Shown one piece after another: positions 44,956 to 52,598 of a DNA stretch of 64,000 nucleotides. Position numbers and translations under genes: made by a program. The stretch's first letter is position 1. The number at the start of each line of letters is the position of its first letter. This DNA is from Novosphingobium sediminis (GTDB lineage: Bacteria; Pseudomonadota; Alphaproteobacteria; Sphingomonadales; Sphingomonadaceae). Location of the stretch: contig NZ_BJYR01000003.1 of the NCBI RefSeq assembly GCF_007991615.1, positions 106,419 to 170,418 of the forward strand. The letters run 5' to 3'. The notes under the pieces were generated by a model that was not told where the DNA came from, did no database searches, and saw only the letters and a list, made by a program, of their open reading frames with translations.

Positions 44956-45864
44956 TTAGGCGAACTTGCCTTCGTCGAACTCCCGCTCGAGCTTGCGCAG
45001 AAGCGCATGCTGGCGGCGGACCTGATCGATCGAGCGCCATGGTGCGCGCCAACCTTCATATTCGCTGGAAAGGTAGCCGGAATAGCCCGAGCGCTTGATC
45101 GCCGAGATTACGGGCTTCCAGGGGATGTTCTGGTCCTCGAGATTCTCGTCGATGTCGTGGAACTTGGCCTGAATGAACACGACGTACTGGGCGACATCAA
45201 GGAAGTGCTCGGGCGGAACCTTGATGCCGTTGAGGAACTCCATGTGCTTGCGCGCTTCCTCGTTGATCTGGTGCGAGCCCCAGTGCGTCAGCGGGCGGTC
45301 CTGGAAGATGCCGGTGTCGATCATCAGGCCGAAGTTCTTCGTGCCAGTGCGCTCGATGAAGTTGATGTAGCCATCGACCACTTCGTGCTTGATCGGCGTG
45401 GGCGCGTGGATTTCCGGGCAGATCACCACGCCGAGCTCGTGGGCGAGTTCGAGGTTGCGCTCGGTGTAGGCTTCCCACTGCGGCTCGGGCATCAGGTCAT
45501 GCGATAGCACGCCGAACTTCGGGCGCAGGAACTTGAAGCCCAATTGGTGAGCAAGCCGCAGGTCGCGCTCGAGCTCTGCCGCCCCTTCCTCGATAGTGAG
45601 GTTGCGCTGCAGGGTGATGCGCATGTCTACCCACGAGCACATGTTGGTCGGTTCGAGCTTGTACTTGTCGAGCAGGCCGAACCAGCGGTCGAGAAACTGG
45701 CTGGAGGGGTTAGGAAAACCCTCGATCTGGCCCTCGCCGAGGATCTCGATGCCGGTGGCTCCGGTATCGGCGATATGGTCGAACGCGTCTTCCAGCGTCA
45801 TGACCGAGCCATAGTCATCGACGTAGCTGTAAGTTGAAACACCGTATTTGAACGAACCGGGCAT
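44956..45864 (-). CDS. Sugar phosphate isomerase/epimerase-like C-glycoside deglycosidase alpha subunit
   Basis: 302 residues forming an isomerase/epimerase TIM barrel. Candidate metal ligands lie in VICPEIHAP (Glu), GLMIDTGIF (Asp), FIQAKFHDID (His) and LSSEYEG (Glu). With the adjacent beta-subunit gene, this matches the heteromeric enzymes that cleave 3-oxo-C-glycosides such as those derived from flavonoid C-glucosides. The ATG at 45864 has AGGAG eight bases upstream. The pair needs a sugar C3 dehydrogenase, and the only candidate nearby is the truncated Gfo/Idh gene at 47957. Other TIM-barrel epimerases look similar, so the assignment relies on the pair. Confidence 0.8.
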   Translation of the reverse strand: MPGSFKYGVSTYSYVDDYGSVMTLEDAFDHIADTGATGIEILGEGQIEGFPNPSSQFLDRWFGLLDKYKLEPTNMCSWVDMRITLQRNLTIEEGAAELERDLRLAHQLGFKFLRPKFGVLSHDLMPEPQWEAYTERNLELAHELGVVICPEIHAPTPIKHEVVDGYINFIERTGTKNFGLMIDTGIFQDRPLTHWGSHQINEEARKHMEFLNGIKVPPEHFLDVAQYVVFIQAKFHDIDENLEDQNIPWKPVISAIKRSGYSGYLSSEYEGWRAPWRSIDQVRRQHALLRKLEREFDEGKFA

Positions 45865-45940
45865 GTCTTGCTCCTGAATGGCAGGAGACGGAGCCAAGGG
45901 CTCCGCCTTCCGCCGGTATGCGTTGCGATCCCTGGAGGGA

Positions 45941-46063
45941 TCAGAAGTTCACGCCCGCCCGTACGCCGTAGGTGCGCGGTGGCTGGAACTGGCAGTTGTC
46001 GCTGAAGCCGTTGAAGTTCTGCTCGGCGAAGGACAGGACGTTCTTGCTGAACACGTTTCGCAC
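45941..46063 (-). pseudogene. C-terminal stub of a TonB-dependent receptor
   Basis: The minus strand encodes VRNVFSKNVLSFAEQNFNGF and SDNCQFQPPRTYGVRAGVNF before a stop, the typical last beta-strands of a sphingomonad TonB-dependent receptor ending in Phe. The remaining 700 or so residues are absent; the sequence upstream is the palindrome at 46087. It suggests that a dedicated glycoside uptake receptor was deleted. Confidence 0.7.
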
Positions 46064-46086
46064 TGCGTCTGCGGCATCAGCCCGAT

Positions 46087-46105
46087 ATTTAATCGGTGAT
46101 TAAAT
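46087..46105. promoter_or_regulatory. Palindromic operator ATTTAATC-GGT-GATTAAAT
   Basis: A perfect 8-base inverted repeat with a 3-base centre between the TonB stub/deglycosidase genes and the TetR gene. Sixteen of 19 bases match the core of the palindrome at 47881. They appear to belong to one regulator. Confidence 0.6.
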
Positions 46106-46209
46106 CGGTGCAGACGGAGCGTCAAGCTCAAATCTAATCACTGCTCTGATTGGATGATGGCGCAGGGATGCCGGCGAAGCGGTGCGCCTGTGTCCGTGGT
46201 AGCGGGTGA

Positions 46210-46812
46210 TCAGTCTGCCAAGGCGGCGAGCGTGGCGCGGGCGACGATGGCTTCCGCGATATCGACAGTGGGCACCACGCTCTCGCTGGGCCGGATCACG
46301 CCCTTCTTGCGCATGGAAGAAAAGCCATAGATCGCGGACCAGAAGGCGATCACGCGCAAGTCGGCTTCGTCATCGGATACGCCGGGGAGCGCTGCCCGGA
46401 GATGGTCACGCAGGTTGAAGTGGCCCTTGAGCTGGTAATCGAGCAGCGCGGGGTCCAGCACCGGCGAGGTCAACTCGCTTTCATACATGAGGTCGAGCAG
46501 GAACGGGTTGGCTTCCGCAAAGCGGATGAACAGCAGGCCCATGCGACTCAGCTTTTCCGCCGGGGTGACCGTGCTTCGGCGGACCTGTTCGGCCCCGTCG
46601 AGCATCTCCTCGAAGCCTTCGATGGCAAGCGCCAGTAACAGCGAGCGGCGGTCGGGAAAGTGATGGTAAGGCGCACCGGGCGAGACGCCGACCTGCTGCG
46701 CCAGCGTGCGGATCGACAACCCGTGATGCCCGTTCTGCCGTACGTATTCGCGGCCGGCATCGAGCAGATCGCGGCGCAGGTTCTCACGGTGGTAAGGCTT
46801 CTTGGCGGGCAT
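46210..46812 (-). CDS. TetR/AcrR-family transcriptional repressor
   Basis: 200 residues. The N-terminal helix-turn-helix is LSIRTLAQQVGVSPGAPYHH followed by FPDRRSLLLALA, the hallmark of TetR-family repressors; the C-terminal part is a helical ligand domain. It is divergent from the aldose epimerase gene, with 179 bp between them, and flanked by genes for glycoside breakdown. It is likely to repress this island until a sugar or aglycone binds. The palindrome next to the epimerase start is its most likely operator, while the TTTAATC-type sites may belong to another protein not seen here. Confidence 0.88.
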   Translation of the reverse strand: MPAKKPYHRENLRRDLLDAGREYVRQNGHHGLSIRTLAQQVGVSPGAPYHHFPDRRSLLLALAIEGFEEMLDGAEQVRRSTVTPAEKLSRMGLLFIRFAEANPFLLDLMYESELTSPVLDPALLDYQLKGHFNLRDHLRAALPGVSDDEADLRVIAFWSAIYGFSSMRKKGVIRPSESVVPTVDIAEAIVARATLAALAD

Positions 46813-46966
46813 CGTTCTGTCAGGCGACCAGACAAGCTGATAAGGGATAATGGTGCTTCCCTAACAGCAAACCGCCTTCTGGCCAGACGGAAACCTCTGA
46901 CGTCCCTCGAATAGGGTGGGCAGGCGCAGGCATTTTCACTGACTGCGGCGAGCATCTTGCCACTCA

Positions 46967-46985
46967 ATCTGAGCAATGCTCAAAT
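46967..46985. promoter_or_regulatory. TetR-type operator ATCTGAGCA-A-TGCTCAAAT
   Basis: TGAGCA-A-TGCTCA is a perfect 13-base palindrome, extended to 19 bases with one mismatch. It lies between the divergent TetR and aldose epimerase genes and ends seven bases before the epimerase ATG. The position is typical of a TetR operator. Confidence 0.55.
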
Positions 46986-46991
46986 GCCTTC

Positions 46992-47873
46992 ATGGATGAT
47001 CACGGCCTGGTGACGCTGACGGCGTCGGATTACGAAGTAACCATCGCGCCGCAGGTGGGAGGGTCGCTGCGCAGCTTGGATTGGAAGGGGCTGCCGGTGT
47101 TGCGCAAGGCGTTGACTGGACACATCCTCGACGCGGCGTGCTTCCCCATCGTGCCGTTCTGCAACCGAATTGCCGAGGGGCGATTCACGGCGGGCGGCAT
47201 AAGGCATCACCTGCCATCGAATTTTCCGGATGCCTATCATGCCCATGCGCTGCACGGCTATGGCTGGGTGCGGCCGTGGCAGGTGATCGCGCGCGATGCT
47301 GCGTCGATTCGGCTGGTCCATGACTACGACGAAGGGGTGTGGCCGTGGCGTTATCGCGCCGAGCAGCGCGTCGAGTTGGCTGCTGACGGCGTGCGGATGT
47401 TGCTTCGCGTCACCCATCTCGGCCCCGGCGTCATGCCGGCAGGCTTGGGCTTTCATCCCTATTTTCCGGGCGATGACAGCGCCGTGTACCATGGCTTGCA
47501 CCGCTTCGAATGGCAGACTTCGTCCGATGGATTGCCGCTGGCATTGCTTGACGCAGGCGCGGCGGTGGACTGGTGGCAAGGCGCGCCAGTGACGAGCCGC
47601 GCGGTCGATACCATCCAAGAGGGGCGTCAAGGTACGCTGGCGATCCAACGATCGGCGAGCGACATGCTGATCGAATTGGAGCCGTCCGACTTGCTGACCT
47701 GCACGGGTGTCTATGTCGGGCGTGATGGGGATTTCTTCTGCGTCGAACCGCTTAGCCATCCGACCGACGCGATAAATCGCGCGCCCGAACAGATGGCGAT
47801 GCTGGCTGAGGGCGAAACGCTGGAGGCCAGCCTGCTGATCCGTGCTCGCCACATCCCGCCGCAGGACGATTGA
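46992..47873 (+). CDS. Aldose 1-epimerase (mutarotase) family protein
   Basis: 293 residues. Mutarotase landmarks are FCNRIAEGRF (substrate-binding NR), HALHGYGWVRPW (His), MPAGLGFHPYFP (His) and FCVEPLSHPTDAIN with the catalytic Glu. It interconverts sugar anomers, in line with free sugar released by the neighbouring deglycosidase and hydrolase. Ribosome-site sequence before the ATG is poor, and a TetR-like operator ends seven bases upstream, so expression may be tightly repressed. It is divergent from the TetR gene. Confidence 0.85.
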   Translation: MDDHGLVTLTASDYEVTIAPQVGGSLRSLDWKGLPVLRKALTGHILDAACFPIVPFCNRIAEGRFTAGGIRHHLPSNFPDAYHAHALHGYGWVRPWQVIARDAASIRLVHDYDEGVWPWRYRAEQRVELAADGVRMLLRVTHLGPGVMPAGLGFHPYFPGDDSAVYHGLHRFEWQTSSDGLPLALLDAGAAVDWWQGAPVTSRAVDTIQEGRQGTLAIQRSASDMLIELEPSDLLTCTGVYVGRDGDFFCVEPLSHPTDAINRAPEQMAMLAEGETLEASLLIRARHIPPQDD

Positions 47874-47880
47874 CTTCGTC

Positions 47881-47915
47881 GCCCGATAATCTAATCAGCG
47901 ATTAAATTATCGGGC
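47881..47915. promoter_or_regulatory. 35-base palindrome, TTTAATC-type operator
   Basis: GCCCGATAATCTAATC-AGC-GATTAAATTATCGGGC has two 16-base arms that match at 15 positions. It lies 8 bp after the epimerase stop and 41 bp before the truncated dehydrogenase gene. Its core resembles the site at 46087. The lack of a T-run argues against a terminator. Confidence 0.6.
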
Positions 47916-47956
47916 AGAGGGTGCAGAACGCTTTGCGTGTGCCCCGGGAGGAATGG

Positions 47957-48418
47957 ATGGAACCTGTCAGGATCGGCGTCATCGGCGCAGGCGATATCAG
48001 CATGGTCTATCTCAATGCGATTGCGCGCTCGACCGCACTTGACCTGCGCGCAATTGCTACGCGTGAACCCCAGGTGATTGCGGAAAAGGCCAACCGGTTC
48101 AGCGCGCAGGCCGTGTCCGTGCGGGATTTGTTGGCGGACGAGGCGATCGAGCTGGTCGTCAATCTTACCCCGGGCGCGGGGCTGGTCGATCTGGCGCTCG
48201 CCATCCGCTCAGGCAGCAGGCACCGCACCGAGGCGGAGTTCATCGTCCACTCGGTCGAGGTGATGGAGGCCATCGTCAAATCGGCCAAGACGCGCTCGGT
48301 CGTCGATCTTGTTTCAACCTGCGAACGCCCGGCGATCATCGATCCTGAAGCCGACGCTGCACTGATCGCGCTTACGGCATCGCCGTTCGATCTCGCCGAG
48401 AACGCATCGGCGCACTGA
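47957..48418 (+). pseudogene. Truncated Gfo/Idh/MocA-type dehydrogenase
   Basis: The N-terminal 80 residues are the NAD(P)-binding fold (RIGVIGAGDISMVYLNAIAR, then LRAIATREPQVIAEKA and DEAIELVVNLTP). The sequence then jumps after LAIRSGSRHRTEAEF to a C-terminal segment (VHSVEVMEAIVKSAKTRSVV). Full family members have about 350 residues, so roughly 200 internal residues, including the sugar-binding sheet and the EKP motif, are lost. Frame is kept, as expected of a deletion. GGAGG precedes the ATG at 47957. Such dehydrogenases supply 3-oxo-glycosides to C-glycoside deglycosidases, so this would have been the first enzyme of the route. Confidence 0.7.
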
Positions 48419-48447
48419 TCTATCGTCTTTTCTTGGAGTGTTACGAC

Positions 48448-49437
48448 ATGTCCGCAACTCACCGCATAATTGCCGCAAGCCTTGCTCTCCTTGCTCCTGC
48501 CGACGCAATTGCCGCCGATGGTCCGCCCGACGGTTCGACCCCCGAACAGAAGGCCGCGATTGCCAAGGACCCGGCCTTCCGCCAACAGGACCTCGTCCTT
48601 ACCAACCTGCCGCGCAACAAGGAGGCGCCGAGAAAGCTGTTCAATGGCCGCGATCTGGCCGGATGGGACAGTTGGCTTGGCGTTACCGTGCCGGCCACCA
48701 CCTATGGGACGCCGAGCAGCGCACCGATCGGGCTCAATCACGATACCTACGGCGTGTTCAAGGTGGTTGAGCAGGATGGCGCGCCCGCAATCTATTCGAG
48801 CGGAAAACTGTTCGGTGGATTGCTGACGAAGCAGGCCCACCGCAACTATCACCTCCACGTGGAATACAAGTGGGGCGCGAATACCTGGACGCCGATGCCG
48901 CGCAACAACGGCGTGCTCTATCATTCGCACGGGGCCTATGGCGCGTTCTTCGGCACCTGGATGAGCGGCGTCGAGTTTGAAGTGGTGCCGCACTCGGTCG
49001 GCATGCTGCTGACAGTTGGGGATTCCAAGGGCAAGCAATCGTTCGAGACTGTCGACTGGCGCGTTGGCGCGACGGTGCCGGTCGCCCATGATTCGTCGAT
49101 CCCTTATCCCAGCCGTCGCTATTTCCATGGCGGCCTACTTTCGCAGCTGACCTTCCCGACGTGGAATGTTGAAGCCGGAACAGACGCGGAAAGGCCGCTC
49201 GGCGAGTGGAATTCGCTCGATCTCTATGTCTTTGGCGACAAATCGATCCACGTGGTCAACGGCGTGCCGGTGATGGCTGCGTCCAACCTTACCACCCGCG
49301 ACGCCAAGGCGCGGACGATCCCGTTGACCGCTGGCAAGATCCAGTTGCAGTCGGAAGGCGCGGAAACCTACTTCCGCGCGATCACGATCGAGCCAATCCG
49401 TCACCTTCCGACCATCGCCGAGCGCAAGGCACGCTGA
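48448..49437 (+). CDS. DUF1080 (3-keto-glycoside hydrolase-like) secreted protein
   Basis: 329 residues with a signal peptide (IIAASLALLAPADAIAADG), so it is periplasmic. The DUF1080 landmark KLFNGRDLAGWDSW is followed by a jelly-roll with HLHVEYKWGANTW, NNGVLYHSHGAYGAFFG and a C-terminal IQLQSEGAETYFRAITIEPI. Members of this family hydrolyse 3-keto-disaccharides or 3-keto-glycosides. The TTG at 48433 is rejected in favour of the ATG at 48448. It lies 29 bp after the dehydrogenase remnant, in line with a 3-oxo-glycoside route handling O-glycosides. Confidence 0.82.
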   Translation: MSATHRIIAASLALLAPADAIAADGPPDGSTPEQKAAIAKDPAFRQQDLVLTNLPRNKEAPRKLFNGRDLAGWDSWLGVTVPATTYGTPSSAPIGLNHDTYGVFKVVEQDGAPAIYSSGKLFGGLLTKQAHRNYHLHVEYKWGANTWTPMPRNNGVLYHSHGAYGAFFGTWMSGVEFEVVPHSVGMLLTVGDSKGKQSFETVDWRVGATVPVAHDSSIPYPSRRYFHGGLLSQLTFPTWNVEAGTDAERPLGEWNSLDLYVFGDKSIHVVNGVPVMAASNLTTRDAKARTIPLTAGKIQLQSEGAETYFRAITIEPIRHLPTIAERKAR

Positions 49438-49458
49438 CAGAGAGATGGATCGGGCATC

Positions 49459-49620
49459 ATGGCAGAGACGGTTTTCTAGCAGATCACGGGCGAGTTTGAC
49501 CTGCTCGACGTGGCCGAGTTTCGCGCGGCCGCCGAGCCGTTGATGCCCGAGGCCTACCGCAACTTCGTCAACAATGTCGGCATGGAGCGCGCGCTGCTCG
49601 ACGATATCGCGGCATGGCTG
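49459..49620 (+). pseudogene. N-terminal remnant, perhaps an FMN-dependent alpha-hydroxy-acid oxidase
   Basis: An ATG at 49459 opens a frame with a TAG at its seventh codon. Read through, it gives FDLLDVAEFRAAAEPLMPEA and YRNFVNNVGMERALLDDIAAW, which resembles the first 50 residues of FMN-dependent alpha-hydroxy-acid dehydrogenases. The frame runs directly into the left end of IS relic 2. The family assignment is tentative; the disruption is clear. Confidence 0.45.
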
Positions 49621-50093
49621 TCTGATACGAAACACTCTCCGCTGTCAAAGCTGGCCCTTACCCGCACGTGATCTCAGCCCATAAGGTTTTGCCACTCGAC
49701 CAAGGCAGCCGAGCGGCGAAGCTTGTAGGTCTGACGATCGACGAGATGTCGTTCCTGAGAATAGTGGTTGTGGATCGAGGCATGGACGGAAGCGAATTTC
49801 TGTAACGACCTCACCTGCCGACGCCGGATCTGCGCCGCGAATATCGGCCTGAATCGGTTCCATCACAGCCGCACCGTCTCATGACAAATGTCGATGCCAC
49901 GCTCGAAGAGTAGGTCTTCAGCATTCCCCAGGCTCAGCGGAAAGCGAACATGCATCATGACAACGAGCCGGATCACCTCTGACGAGGAGTGGAAATGCCG
50001 GAACGGATTGGCTGGTTTTCGAGGGCGGCCCACGCCGGAGCACTACCCTTCCCCCTCCCCCGCTAACAAAGGTGCAATCCTTTTGACACTGCC
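49616..50093 (-). mobile_element. Decayed IS6-family insertion sequence, relic 2
   Basis: The minus strand encodes an IS6 transposase N-terminus (EVIRLVVMMHVRFPLSLGNA, EDLLFERGIDICHETVRL), then TGA in place of the expected Trp, then WNRFRPIFAAQIRRR. After an internal deletion it continues with the C-terminus (KFASVHASIHNHYSQERHL, LRRSAALVEWQNLMG, stop). The DDE core is gone. The ends are GGCAGTGTCAAAAGG on the 50093 side and GGCTGTCTGATACG near 49616. It shares the orientation of relic 1 and interrupts the remnant at 49459. Confidence 0.78.
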
Positions 50094-50150
50094 GGTGTGC
50101 CAGCACCTGCGGTAGCGCAGGGAAGTGTGCAACAGGTTGGAAACACGCGC

Positions 50151-50200
50151 CTTTCTCGGCCCCGGCGGTGTGCCAAAGCTGTGCCACGGGGCCGAGAAAG
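50151..50200. repeat. Strong hairpin downstream of tRNA-Ser
   Basis: CTTTCTCGGCCCCG-(22)-CGGGGCCGAGAAAG is a perfect 14-base stem, 60 bp beyond the 3' end of tRNA-Ser. No T-run follows, so it may be a processing or stability element or a terminator of a weak kind. Confidence 0.5.
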
Positions 50201-50263
50201 GGGGTGCGCCAGAAACAGCAGACCCATTTCGGGGTCCAACTAATTGATTTTATGAGAAATTTC

Positions 50264-50354
50264 TGGCGGAGCGGGAGGGATTCGAACCCTCGATACGCTT
50301 TTGGCGTATACTCACTTTCCAGGCGAGCGCCTTCGACCACTCGGCCACCGCTCC
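50264..50354 (-). tRNA. tRNA-Ser (anticodon GGA)
   Basis: The minus strand folds as a class II tRNA with a 7-base acceptor stem (GGAGCGG / CCGCTCC). The D-arm has GGCCGAGTGGTCGAAGGC, and the anticodon loop is CTGGAAA (anticodon GGA, reading UCC/UCU). A long variable arm follows, then a T-arm with GGGTTCGAATCCC. The CCA end is encoded at 50264-50266. It is divergent from the cyclophilin gene. Confidence 0.95.
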
Positions 50355-50433
50355 GCATTGCACTGGAAGGCGCGGCCCTAACCGCATGGAAGCGCTTTCG
50401 CAAGGCCGGGAAGGCTGGCATGCTCGCTTTGTG

Positions 50434-51420
50434 ATGAAACACCCGGCTTTGCTCTCCCTCGTCCTGCTCGCCAGTTGCTCCGCAACTCCCGCGCCTGCCC
50501 CAGCTCCTTCGGAAGCGTCCGCTCCGGCCCTCGCCCCGACCGAGATCGTCGCGGCAGCCCCGGTGGCGGACTGGTCTGCCATCGCGCCGTCAGATCTGCT
50601 CGTGATGGACTTGTCCCCCGGTGCCAAGGGCGCCGCGCGTCGGGTGGTGATCCAGTTGTTGCCAGCGCCCTTTTCACAAGGGTGGATCGGCAACATCCGC
50701 AAGCTGGCAGCCGCAAAGTGGTGGGACGGGACAGCCGTGAACCGCGTGCAGGACGGGTACGTCGTGCAATGGGGCGATCCGGACGGCGAGGACAAGGCGA
50801 AGGCCAAGCCGCTGCCGCCGGGGCTCAGCAAGGTCGATGCAGCAAGTTACGCGACTTCAAGCTCGGAAGTCCGTCCGCTGGTCGCGGATGCCATCGCGCA
50901 TGAAGCGCTGGGGACGCCGCATCCGAACACGCCCATTTTCATGAAGGACGCCTATGCCGACACGACGCTTGTCTGGCGGGGCTGGCCCATTGGCACTGAT
51001 GGGGAAAAAATGTGGCCCATCCACTGCTACGGCACCGTTGGCGTCGGCCGCGATTATCCGCCTGACACCGGCTCGGGCGCGGAGCTCTACGCCGTCATCG
51101 GGCAGGCCCCGCGCCAGCTGGACCGGAACATCGCGGTTGTCGGCCGGGTGATCGATGGGATGGAGAACCTCTCCAGCCTGCCGCGCGGCACCGGCGATAT
51201 CGGGTTCTACAAGACCGCGGAGGAGCGCACGCCGATCCTCTCGATCCGTATCGGCAGCGAAGTGCCCGGCCTGCCGCGCTATGAGTACCTGTCTACCGAC
51301 AGCAAGAGCTTCGCGGCCTATGCCGATGCGCGCGCCAATCGGAGGGATTCGTTCTACATCCGGCCTGCAGGCGGGGTCGATATCTGCAACGTGCCGGTGC
51401 CGGTGCGGCGGGTGCCCTGA
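50434..51420 (+). CDS. Cyclophilin-type peptidyl-prolyl isomerase, lipoprotein
   Basis: 328 residues with a lipoprotein signal peptide (LLSLVLLASC; lipobox LASC) and a Pro/Ala-rich linker, so it is anchored in the envelope. The cyclophilin-like domain includes KWWDGTAVNRVQDGYVVQWGDP, YGTVGVGRDY and LDRNIAVVGRVIDGME; the usual cyclophilin catalytic Arg-Phe motif is altered to NRVQDG. It probably helps fold periplasmic proteins. The ATG at 50434 is chosen because the lipobox then lies near residue 15; an in-frame ATG at 50386 would bury it. A REP-like element follows the stop. Confidence 0.8.
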   Translation: MKHPALLSLVLLASCSATPAPAPAPSEASAPALAPTEIVAAAPVADWSAIAPSDLLVMDLSPGAKGAARRVVIQLLPAPFSQGWIGNIRKLAAAKWWDGTAVNRVQDGYVVQWGDPDGEDKAKAKPLPPGLSKVDAASYATSSSEVRPLVADAIAHEALGTPHPNTPIFMKDAYADTTLVWRGWPIGTDGEKMWPIHCYGTVGVGRDYPPDTGSGAELYAVIGQAPRQLDRNIAVVGRVIDGMENLSSLPRGTGDIGFYKTAEERTPILSIRIGSEVPGLPRYEYLSTDSKSFAAYADARANRRDSFYIRPAGGVDICNVPVPVRRVP

Positions 51421-51437
51421 CGAGACCTACAAGCAAG

Positions 51438-51516
51438 CCGCTCACCCTGAGCTTGTCGAAGGGTCCCTCGGGCAAGCGCCACGCCAGCGTGCTTCGACAG
51501 GCTCAGCACGAGCGGG
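51438..51516. repeat. REP-like palindromic doublet
   Basis: CCGCTCACCCTGAGCTTGTCGAAGGG and the inverted GTGCTTCGACAGGCTCAGCACGAGCGG lie about 25 bp apart between two convergent genes. This CTGAGC...TCGAAG type of palindrome is common between genes in sphingomonads and related alphaproteobacteria. Confidence 0.75.
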
Positions 51517-51533
51517 GGTAGTTCTGGCCCCCG

Positions 51534-52598
51534 CTACCCCAGCCCCAGCGGCTTGTAGGCGCCGAAGATCAGCTGCTCGAACACGCCCGTTCCCACTTCG
51601 CCCGCGCTTGTCGTGACGCGCGAGACGATCTGCACGTGGAAGTTGTCCATCCGCTTGGGGTCGATCTCTGCCAGCACGATATCCTCGCGCTCCACTTCCA
51701 GCGGTCCATGGTACAAGCCGTGCCCCCACTTGGGCGAAGTATAGCCCAGCCCGCGCATCTGGAAGCGCACCAGCGGTTCGAAGGTGACCGTGAGCGGCTC
51801 ATGACCGCCGATCACCAGTTCACCGCCCGCAGGCCACAGCGTCCCCGGCTGCAGCGGCGCATCGAGCCTGGCCGAGGGCGTCTCGAAGAAACCGTCATGC
51901 CCCGCCCCATCCGGCGCGATCACCGCGCGGGTATTCCACGGCGCGCCGTTCGCATCGGCGTTGATGTGGAAGAAAACGCTGCGAGTGGGCAGGTTGATTG
52001 GCGTCCACTGCCAGAAGAACTGCGGCACCACGCCATGCCCATGCGGCTGCGCATCGCTGGTGCCGACGGGCCGCACGCCCCAGCTGCGGTCGCGCGTACC
52101 CGCCGTGCCGGGTTTCAGCTCCGTGCGCTTTCCGTCAATCTCGACCCAGCCGGTATAGTGCCCGTTCTGCGTCAGCCGCGTATAGTCCATGAACGTGCGC
52201 GGGCCGATGCGGTGGATGAAGCGCGGCTCCTCAATGGGAAACGCACGGCCCGTAAACGTGATCTCGGCCTTTATGCCCTCGCCTTCCACGCTGATCGAGA
52301 GGCGTTTCAGCGGCTCTTCCACGCGGATCGCGATGGGCCCGCAGGTCAGGTCCAGCCGCTCCATGTTGAGCTCGCGCGAGGCGTGGAGCGAATGCTGCAC
52401 CCCGTCCTTGATGAAGCAGAAGTGTGCATCCGCCACGTTGAGGTGAGGATAGATGCCGAAGGCCGCTGCGAAGAAATCGGTCCCGTCTGCCGCGTAGCCG
52501 TTGAAAAAGTAGCGGTCGTAGAAATTGCGGTCGGTGCCGGAATAGGCAATCGGCTCGGGCGTCTGGTGGAGGGGGAAATCATCACCATTCGTCAGCAT
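51534..52598 (-). CDS. Conserved hypothetical protein, lipocalin-like (AttH/CrtC-type) beta-barrel candidate
   Basis: 354 residues of beta-rich, aromatic sequence without signal peptide. Repeated segments (NGYAADGTDFFAAAFGIYPH, NGHYTGWVEIDGKR, RDRSWGVRP, FFWQWTPINLPTRSVFF) recall the double-lipocalin fold of AttH and carotenoid 1,2-hydratase, but no family name can be fixed by eye. Its start overlaps the end of the upstream phosphotransferase gene by seven bases, so the two are translated together. The pair is common in sphingomonad catabolic regions; its substrate is not known to me. Confidence 0.6.
   Translation of the reverse strand: MLTNGDDFPLHQTPEPIAYSGTDRNFYDRYFFNGYAADGTDFFAAAFGIYPHLNVADAHFCFIKDGVQHSLHASRELNMERLDLTCGPIAIRVEEPLKRLSISVEGEGIKAEITFTGRAFPIEEPRFIHRIGPRTFMDYTRLTQNGHYTGWVEIDGKRTELKPGTAGTRDRSWGVRPVGTSDAQPHGHGVVPQFFWQWTPINLPTRSVFFHINADANGAPWNTRAVIAPDGAGHDGFFETPSARLDAPLQPGTLWPAGGELVIGGHEPLTVTFEPLVRFQMRGLGYTSPKWGHGLYHGPLEVEREDIVLAEIDPKRMDNFHVQIVSRVTTSAGEVGTGVFEQLIFGAYKPLGLG

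Noticed and set aside
46134..46147. CTAATCA-N6-TGATTGG as a further operator of the same family
   Set aside because: One mismatch in the short arms and a 6-base centre; too weak to list as a site by itself.
47873..47915. Palindrome after the epimerase gene as a terminator
   Set aside because: AT-rich stem, no T-run in either direction, and core similar to another site upstream of a gene; an operator is more likely.
36928..50093. An active composite transposon
   Set aside because: Both IS6 relics have lost the DDE core and contain stop codons, so neither can move the region now.
51438..51516. CRISPR-like repeats
   Set aside because: Only one inverted doublet with no regular spacing or identical direct repeats; it fits a REP element. 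No CRISPR array is seen anywhere in the window.
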